A DNA stretch of 64,000 nucleotides from Maratus speciosus. Lineage: Eukaryota > Arthropoda > Arachnida > Araneae > Salticidae. A program made the position numbers and the translations under genes. The DNA is taken from contig OZ010787.1 of NCBI GenBank assembly GCA_963932465.1, positions 12,087,284 to 12,151,283 of the forward strand. Reading direction: 5' to 3'. The notes under the pieces were generated by a model. That model worked only from the letters and a program-made list of their open reading frames with translations, searched no databases and was not told where the DNA came from. Shown here in pieces: positions 57,150 to 64,000 of this stretch (the first letter of the stretch is position 1; each line of letters opens with the position of its first letter).

Positions 57150-57560
57150 GGAACTCTATAATGTCTGATCTATCTCCAAATTGGTTTTTGGAAACATATA
57201 AAAAGCTTGAGGTATGCTCACAGGTCACCGTAGAAAATGTATAAGAATTATTTGAGTCTGATAAAGATTTCAAGCATGAAACATTATTTGACGAGGATAC
57301 AATTAGGACTTTAACTGTTGCTGTTCAATACGAAGACGATCCTGATGACGATCCAGTTTTAGCTGACACTGCTAAAATTCCTCATACGGAAGAGGTAAAA
57401 GCATTATAGTTGGCGCTACTCTATGTTGAGCAGAGGCTAATAGCTTCCTCGGTTAAACATGATGTTAAAGAGATGGAGAGATTGCTGCAAAATGTCGGGC
57501 AGCTTGCCTTCAACATAAGAAGGTCACAGGTTTCTTTATGGTTGATTAACATAAATATAC
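57150..57560 (+). pseudogene. Tigger transposase C-terminal relic
   Basis: The plus-strand frame with stops at 57,242 and 57,407 gives an acidic stretch 'YEDDPDDDPVLADTAKI', then 'PHTEEVKAL', a stop, 'LALLYVEQ' and a lysine/glutamate-rich tail. An acidic linker followed by a 'TE.VKAL..AL.YVEQ'-like segment is typical of the C-terminus of Tigger transposases. The DNA-binding and catalytic parts are missing, so this is an internally deleted copy. It depends on the surrounding Tigger ends for its identification. Confidence 0.65.
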
Positions 57561-57800
57561 ATAATGTAGAACAATTTCAACTTCTTATAAAGGTGTGTGA
57601 CACGATTTTCAACAATTTAATATGTGCTAAATATTTTTCATTATTTGTTATCAGTGATAATTTTTCTTTCAATTCTATTAATTATAACTAGTATTCATTT
57701 AACCAAATATAGAAAATATGTACTTTTTTAAAACTACAGAAATTGAAAAACTAAATGCATCGTACGAGTTTAATTAATTAAATTACGCTGATACTTATTT

Positions 57801-57841
<41 letters not shown>

Positions 57842-57914
57842 CCGCTTTAACCGGTTTTTCTCTTAACCGGCTAACCATCGGTCCCGTTTAGGCCGGTTAA
57901 GTGGGAGGCTACTG

Positions 57915-59732
57915 TATTTATAACCCTTTCGAACATAGTTTAAAAGTGTTTATGAAAGACTTTAAGCCAGTACCATTTTTTTATTCAAATTTTCAGGGGG
58001 AAATGGCTATTTTCATGTTAGATTAAAAAAAAATATTGAATTATACTGATGAATAATGGACATTTATTATTTAGTGTTGTTTCGTGTAACACATTTCTAT
58101 AGACAAGAATGAACATCCATTCCTTTTTGTTTTTCGGAACAGACAGAGGCAGGGTGTTAAGAAAGTTTCAATTAAATCTCTCGAACATGCCTTCAGACTC
58201 TGGATATAACGGAGTTGCTCGAATTTTCCTGTTTGCCAAGATATCTGAAACGTTCTGTGAAAGTCGAAATTCATGGCTTATTCTGAGTGAAGTATCATGT
58301 CATGGGAACTCTAAAACATGATACTCAATTTTGTATCAGCAACAGTTGATACTTCTTGATATGATAAGGGTATCTCTCTAATCCACTTCGTTATCTATTA
58401 TCGCTAGTATGTAACGATTTTCTTTATAATCCTGACATAAAGAACCTAACATGCCCAAAGGAATTCTCTCAAGAGGAGAGTGCACGTTACAACAGTGCAA
58501 TCGTATCATAATTGTAGATGCCTTATGCTTATATTGCATCATATTTTAAAAACAATCGAGAGGTTTTTGGTCGACCTCTTATTTTTTGGAAATTATTTGG
58601 TCGACCGATTGACATGACTTTTTCGCGTGATGATGACATTAGAAATATAGTGGCACAATGGGAAAGTGTGCATCACTTCACCAGCGAAAGTATCACAGAC
58701 AACCGCGTGAAAACACGCTGCGATATCAGGGCAACAGAATATTGCTTGATGGAAAGAATAGAGTATGGCTGTATATAATACAAAACGTTGAGAAGGGTTG
58801 TGCCCGAAACTAGTACAGAACTGGGGAAGACCTTATTATATAATAAAAAAACTTAATGATGCCTTCATTACAACTCAGAAACTATCAAGCGGAAAATTAT
58901 AAGTCATTCACATCAATTAGCTGGCGCTTTATATTTTAGATTATTTATAATATACTTTAAGAAAAAGAGAGAAATCGATAACTTAATACTTTCAACACGT
59001 ACATAGAAGTATATGTTAAAGCAGACATTCGGCGCGCACACACATTGAACTTTATACCCAGAGACGATTGTTGCCGCTGCAATGGAATTCACTGTAAATG
59101 CAATTTTTTTTCTGTAATAGAACCACTTGAAATAATATTGTATTTTAAAGAAGATAATACTTAAACTTAATTAATCCAGATGTGTAAATTTAATTGATAT
59201 TATTTATCTTTATCACTATGGTCTAAGTTTCATTTCGTTGAGTTAGGAATATTTTATAGTGTGTCCAGCAATTATTCACACCCTAACTTACATTCGTGAG
59301 AATTTTGTATTAATTTTCGTATCAATGACTTATGCAGGAAAAGCAAAATGATAATAGAATAACCATAAAAATTAGGTAAATGAAATTCCCTTGCCTATTT
59401 CTCTGTATCATATAAGAAATAATATAATGGTACTGATGATAGTTACTATAAAGTAACATTTTTTATGAAATTATCAAGACGCAGATAATGGATCCTCAGA
59501 AAGAAACATCCCGATACATGCAGTTCTCGAAGGGTAGAGCAGTGTTACAAAATTCCTCAACCATTAATATAAGGAAATCTAACACTGCAGATCTAAGCAA
59601 TAGAAAGGTGTCAACAGCGATTATGTTTTACAACAAAGGCAAAGCACATATGAGGCATTCTCACATAATTTTAACTTTCAGGAATAAAAATCTGGTGAAA
59701 TTAAACTTAATAAAATAAAATTTTAAACTTAT
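57915..59732. other. No assigned gene
   Basis: An 86-codon plus-strand frame (58,518-58,778) has less biased composition than its surroundings and reads 'GRPLIFWKLFGRPIDMTF'; I do not recognise it and see no splice context. GTTTAAAAGTGTTTATGAAA at 57,930 resembles the leader of the ACAGGG repeat. Confidence 0.3.
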
Positions 59733-60300
59733 AGAAGAATGTTAAAAAGCAGAAAAACCAACGTTTAAAATGCACAAATAATATATAAAAAGCAGAGAAC
59801 AGCTGTTTCGAATCATCTAGCGAGATTCGTCTTCAGTGCAAGACAGGGGAAAAGGAACAGCGTGTGTTCTTCTAACCTTGATCTTGATTTTTGGGAAGCT
59901 TACCATATCATTAAAAATTCTCACTCTTTAGTCAATGACTTACCTTGTACTCCTGATTTTCCAAGTATTTGGAAAGCATTAATTTAATTCCCCCTTTTTT
60001 TGTTTTCTTTTTCTCACCTTCTCCGGTAGATGTCGCTACTTGTCCACCCAGTCGTTTCCACTGCTTCTCTCTCATTGGTTGTTTTGGCGCCTTTGCTACC
60101 CGCATAGGGTATATAAGCCAGCGCGTCTCTGTCTATCATTTCGCTCAGCCTTGCTTTTTCTAGAACGCTGTTCCTTTTTCCCTGTCTTGCACTGAAGAAG
60201 AATCTCGCTAGAAGATTCGAAACAGCTGTTTGCTGCTTTTCATATATTATTTGTGCATTTTAAATGTTGGTTTTTCTGCTTTTTAATATTGTTGCACAAA
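59733..60300. mobile_element. Inverted-repeat element with promoter-like core
   Basis: The arms (59,735-59,885 and about 60,160-60,296) are inverse. AAAAAGCAGAAAAACCAACG pairs with GTTGGTTTTTCTGCTTTTTA, and AACAGCTGTTTCGAAT with ATTCGAAACAGCTGTT. The non-repeated middle holds CTCTCATTGGTTG (60,072) and GGGTATATAAGCC (60,107), a CCAAT-box/TATA-box arrangement followed by TATCATTTCGCTCAG. Superfamily unknown. Confidence 0.65.
60107..60119 (+). promoter_or_regulatory. TATA-box-like site in the inverted-repeat element
   Basis: GGGTATATAAGCC, 35 bp after an ATTGG (CCAAT inverse) motif, in a locally GC-richer stretch. A candidate RNA polymerase II promoter; no transcript evidence. Confidence 0.45.
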
Positions 60301-60429
60301 GGCTTTTTTTGCTATTTTTATTATAGAAGAATGCCTTAATGATTCAAAATAAAGAAAAAATGGTCAGCAGCGATGATTTTTAATAATATTTTATTTATCT
60401 GAAGAACAAAGTTAAACTTGCGAGTTTAA

Positions 60430-62070
60430 TTTTCTTTACCGTCCCCTTGACATTTCATCTCTCTAACTTTTTATTTTCTTCTAAATTTTTACTTATAATG
60501 AATTCGCATAGTAACCATAGAACATTTAAATAAGAAATAATAACAATTTAGTATTTTTAGTACAAAATTTTGGTATAACATTGTCTTAAAGCCTGAAATT
60601 TAGCAGTTTATATTATTTTATGCTGAATTATTTTGTTTTATTACTATTTACTTGTAACACGCATGTTCCAGACATGCTAATTTATTATATATACCTACCA
60701 GGGTTCGAAAAAAATTTTTTTTTTTGCTATTTAAAATCTTTTACTAAGAATTTCATTGTTGCAAACAGAAATATAAGAGTAGGGACGGTAAGACTACCAC
60801 AGGGGCGGTAAGGCCTGTAGCAAGTAATAACAATTAAATATTTAGAAGATTGTTTCTCTAACTGTTGGTCGCAAACAGATAACGAGAGGCTCCGAAAAAA
60901 TAAAATGTTTATGCATGAGTAATATCTGTTATTAAATAATAATAATCAAATATTACATAATTGGTATTGATGCCAATGTAATCTGATAAGTAAACGTAAA
61001 CATGTATTATACATGGCTGAATTTATTTATCGCTTCAAAGCTTTGCTACATCTGGATTTACATTTGAAACACACAAAAGTAAATTCTTTTCAGTTAATTT
61101 AGTTTTTGATGCTACTATTGAAGAAAAAGCTTTCCACACAGGAAAGAAAGAAAAAATATATAGTATCATTGTTTTGAAAGAATCCGTTACTAAGATTTCA
61201 TTGAAACAGTATAATGAAACAGGCTATTTACTTTTTTATGACTGCTTAGGGGGTCTCAATATTTAAAAGTTTAATAAAAGGTGACTTATAACAAAATACA
61301 TGTGAGCCATTCTCCGATAAATTTAACTTTCATGAATGTTGATACATAGTATGAACATGTGAATTTCAACTTTAAAACACAGCATTTTTAAACTTCCAGT
61401 TTTAAACTTTCATGCTCTTGTAGCTATAATTAGAAAATTTTCTTGTTCAGCATTAATGTTTAATGCTGTACTATCCCAGTGAGACTCTTGCCATCCATTT
61501 AATAGTGAAATAGAACGGGGGTGGTAAGGAAGGGACGGTAAGGAAAATTACCACCTATTTTAGGAAAATCATGTTAAGACTAAGCAATAATGTTCTTTGA
61601 TTTTTAGCAAAAGTTATTTACATTAGATTAAATAAAAAAAATAAATTTACCTCGAAAAATGCAGGAATAAACTTCAGGGACGGTAAGACTACCAATAAAG
61701 CCACCATGGTTGAAATTGATATTTAAATGCTGATTTAAATTGTGGAGTAAATTTCCTGTCAAACAATTACAGCCATTTTTTTCTCTAGCATACTTCTGCA
61801 TGAGAAAAAAGTTGAAAAAAATTGTGTGTCTGCATCTGGAGCGATTTTCTGTATAATTTTAGCAAGAGGGGTGGAAAGGAATCTAAAATCCAGGGACAGA
61901 GTTCAAAAAATAATAACAACCGTAAAAATGTGTGCAGGCTAATTTTTTGTTACATATTTATATAAAAGAATAGACCCAGTTGTTACGTCGAGTTATTTTT
62001 ATTCAAACAATTTTATACATATAGCTCCAAACTTAAAAATCATCATCAGGGATACCGGACGGTAAAGAAT
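60430..62070 (+). repeat. Locus with recurring 'gggacggtaag' phrase
   Basis: GGGACGGTAAGACTACC or parts of it at 60,783, 61,535 and 61,678, GGGGCGGTAAGG at 60,802, GGTGGTAAGG at 61,521 and CCGGACGGTAAAG at 62,055, with the inverse TTTACCGTCCCC at 60,436. No transposase recognised. Similar in design to the loci at 0.96, 46.3 and 55.1 kb. Confidence 0.5.
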
Positions 62071-62759
62071 TTCAGGGTACATTTTGACCCCCAACATCGT
62101 CCAAAACTTATTTATCTCGTTAATATTGTTATACAATCATGCAAAGCATGTTTTCCAATATAAGAAATTTAAAAAAAAAAAAAAACAAGAATATGTACTA
62201 AAATAAAAATCCTTATTCAGGGACTTAAAAGTAAAAATTATGTGAGAATGCCTCATGTACGCTACTATTATTGCGAATATTGACTTTGGTAATTTTGCCC
62301 ATTTTGGTCGCCAAATACTTATGTGGAAATTATGCGAAATGGAAGGCCCAAGATGTAGTACCGAGAACCTTCTAGATTTTTTGAATCCCGGAAATATGTC
62401 ATCACAGTTGACGTCATCATAAAGACGGGCTAAATAAACAAGACCGCTCTGTAGAGCTTTCACCTTTAAAGTGTGAAGCGATTTCAGTTACAGATCAACG
62501 TGTGAGTATTATTATTTGTGTTTCGCTGAATCTACTACGCCGTTTATTTTATATTTATGATCCTAATTGAAATCTTTAATTGTGAGGAATATTGTCTAGT
62601 AAACTGCATTAATGAACTCAGAACCTGCTTTTTAAAATTCAAGTCTATACTTCCATCACATTAAAAATCGTAGCTATTGTAACAGTAAACAGTAAAGGAA
62701 TAGAATCAAAACACTGTACTAAAACTAATGTCGTGAAGGAATTTTCACCTTGTTATTAG
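62071..62759. other. No gene seen
   Basis: AT-rich. The block AATTATGTGAGAATGCCTCATGT (62,236) is the inverse of one at 59,646 (ACATATGAGGCATTCTCACA), so a further unassigned repeat is present. Confidence 0.4.
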
Positions 62760-63262
62760 TAAAAACGTTAAAACATACATATAATTACTTAAAAGGTGCT
62801 AAAAACATATAAAGATATTTGTTAATATAACCCTGAGATCTATCGAACGCACGCGCGTTCATTTTCAAAGGGGAAAGTTGACTGAGTGGAATAGAAGAAA
62901 AAAAAACGTAAAACAAAACAAAATACTACGCATGCGCAAGCGAAGTTCAGTCCACTGCTCTAGAAGAAGAATTTATCATTTGGTTGGTATCGATTTGGTT
63001 TTAAATTCTGGGTATTTCAAGAGCTCTTGAAAATATGACTTGATCTTTCTATCCCTCTTCTAGAGCAGTGGACTGAACTTCGCTTGCATATGCATAGTAT
63101 GTTGTTTTGTTTTACGTTTGTTTTCTTCTATTCCAATCAGCCATCTTTCCCCCTTTGAAAATGAACTCGCATGCATTCGAAAGATCTCAGGGTTATATTA
63201 ACTAATATCTTTATATGTTTTTAGCAAATTTAAGTAATTATTTGTATGTTTTAATGTTTATA
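62760..63262. mobile_element. Foldback MITE, ~500 bp, ~210-bp arms
   Basis: The left arm 62,762-62,980 and right arm about 63,045-63,260 are inverse copies with scattered changes: TATAACCCTGAGATCT / AGATCTCAGGGTTATA; GAAGTTCAGTCCACTGCTCT / AGAGCAGTGGACTGAACTTC. The loop is about 60 bp. Noncoding. Confidence 0.8.
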
Positions 63263-63384
63263 GTACATGAATAATTATCGTATGACTGTCCTGGATTTCA
63301 CCCCTTTATAAGATTTTGGCTTTTACAGAAATTTTTGTGAATACCACCGGATTTAAACATGTTTTCTATAGAAAATGATCAATG

Positions 63385-63565
63385 TATCATTTGTTATTCA
63401 TTTACAGGGCTATCCAAATGAATTCGAATACATTGTGGTCTATTGTTCATTTTAATTGTTAAAGCATCGTCTTCTAAGCTTTTATTTTACATTAATTTTA
63501 ATAATGTTACGCCATTTCAAATACTGTAAAATTCACATGCATTGATTATATGCACCACAGCATGT
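63385..63565 (+). repeat. ACAGGG-periodic repeat, partial copy
   Basis: TTCATTTACAGGGCTATCCA (63,398) with AATGAATTCGAATACATTGT and GGTCTATTG, then TAATGTTACGCCATTTCAAA, matches one unit and a half of the family. Confidence 0.55.
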
Positions 63566-64000
63566 TTCTTATACAAACTCTTCTTAAAATCCTTTCCCCA
63601 GTCGAGCTGTTAGAAATAAATGAAAAATGGATTTTCGGAAGTAATTAGAGTTGTAAATTTGTTGTCTTTTAAAACAAAATCGGATTATTATTATTATTAT
63701 TTTTTTTTTTTTTAACGACAATAGGATTAGTTCTTTGCTGTCGTGTTTTGTTTTTATTTAAAAAATTCTTTGATAATAAATTGTAAAGTCTGAATAAATC
63801 AACTAATTAAAATGGTATTTTTATCTAAAGAATCAAATTTATTCAAAAGTACATATTGATTACCATTAAACTAACAAAAAGGTTTTTACAGTCCTCCCAA
63901 CTACACATTTGTCAGTGTGAATTAAACAGGAACCCTTTACATCGAAATTGATGTTTTGCATGTAATTTATAACATCATTGTAGATAAATGCGTAAATTAA
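63566..64000. other. No feature seen
   Basis: AT-rich to the window end; TTA triplet tract and T run at 63,686-63,713. Confidence 0.4.

Larger units (their letters stand above)
56831..57914 (+). mobile_element. Pogo/Tigger element, decayed
   Basis: CAGTAGCCTCCGTCTTAACC on the left and GGTTAAGTGGGAGGCTACTG on the right are inverse with slight changes, flanked by TA (56,829 and 57,915). Both sub-ends repeat CCGCTTTAACCGG and TCTTAACCGG. A ~40-bp T run sits at 57,802-57,836. 1,084 bp, with a transposase C-terminal relic. Confidence 0.85.

Overview
The window is a stretch of AT-rich animal nuclear DNA, most likely from an arthropod and possibly an insect. The evidence is an intron-containing host gene, an arthropod-like 18S rRNA fragment, and a mobile-element mix of Ty3/gypsy, pogo/Tigger, mariner, hAT, TTAA-flanked MITEs, Helentron-like repeats and a tRNA-derived SINE. 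I recognise only one host exon: a 165-bp exon of glycine decarboxylase (GLDC, the P-protein of the glycine cleavage system) at 18,048-18,212 on the minus strand, with proper splice sites. The rest reads as intronic or intergenic DNA built almost entirely from transposons and repeats.

1-24.5 kb: small elements and relics. These include a foldback at 2.4-2.9 kb, an AGGGTTCCGTAC-bounded element at 3.9-5.3 kb, a mariner C-terminal relic at 6.2-6.4 kb, a Helentron-like element carrying a ~325-bp tandem array at 8.25-10.56 kb, and several copies of a ~0.9-kb repeat with an ACAGGG motif roughly every 150 bp. A broken mariner transposase lies at 15.3-16.0 kb. TTAA-bounded MITEs lie at 11.7, 16.1 and 19.8 kb, and a very young-looking foldback at 23.4-23.8 kb.

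24.56-45.93 kb: one deeply nested locus. The outermost layer is a foldback DNA element with long inverted arms (CAGGGTGTCC ends). Inside it sits a Helentron/DINE-1-like element made of four tandem units, each starting with the same hairpin, with only one 3' end. Three larger elements have inserted into those units: a hAT-like element filled with a ~31-bp minisatellite (27.9-30.6 kb), a pogo/Tigger element with a broken transposase gene (30.7-33.3 kb), and a decayed Ty3/gypsy LTR retrotransposon (34.4-43.4 kb). Each of these carries its own later insert: an inverted-repeat MITE, a hAT-like MITE and a SINE with a perfect 13-bp target duplication.

The most unusual structure is the 5' LTR of the gypsy element. 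It is a patchwork: the LTR tip, an ~840-bp inverted copy of the region next to the polypurine tract, a 289-bp copy of reverse-transcriptase sequence, a scrap of LTR, ~124 bp of sense-strand 18S rRNA, and finally the normal LTR end. This looks like repeated template switching during reverse transcription, including a jump onto ribosomal RNA.

45.9-64 kb: more decayed elements. They include a transposase-like relic at 46.3-47.9 kb, TTAA MITEs at 48.5, 51.5 and 53.7 kb, further copies of the ACAGGG repeat, a Tigger relic at 56.8-57.9 kb, an inverted-repeat element with a promoter-like core at 59.7-60.3 kb, and a 500-bp foldback at 62.8-63.3 kb.
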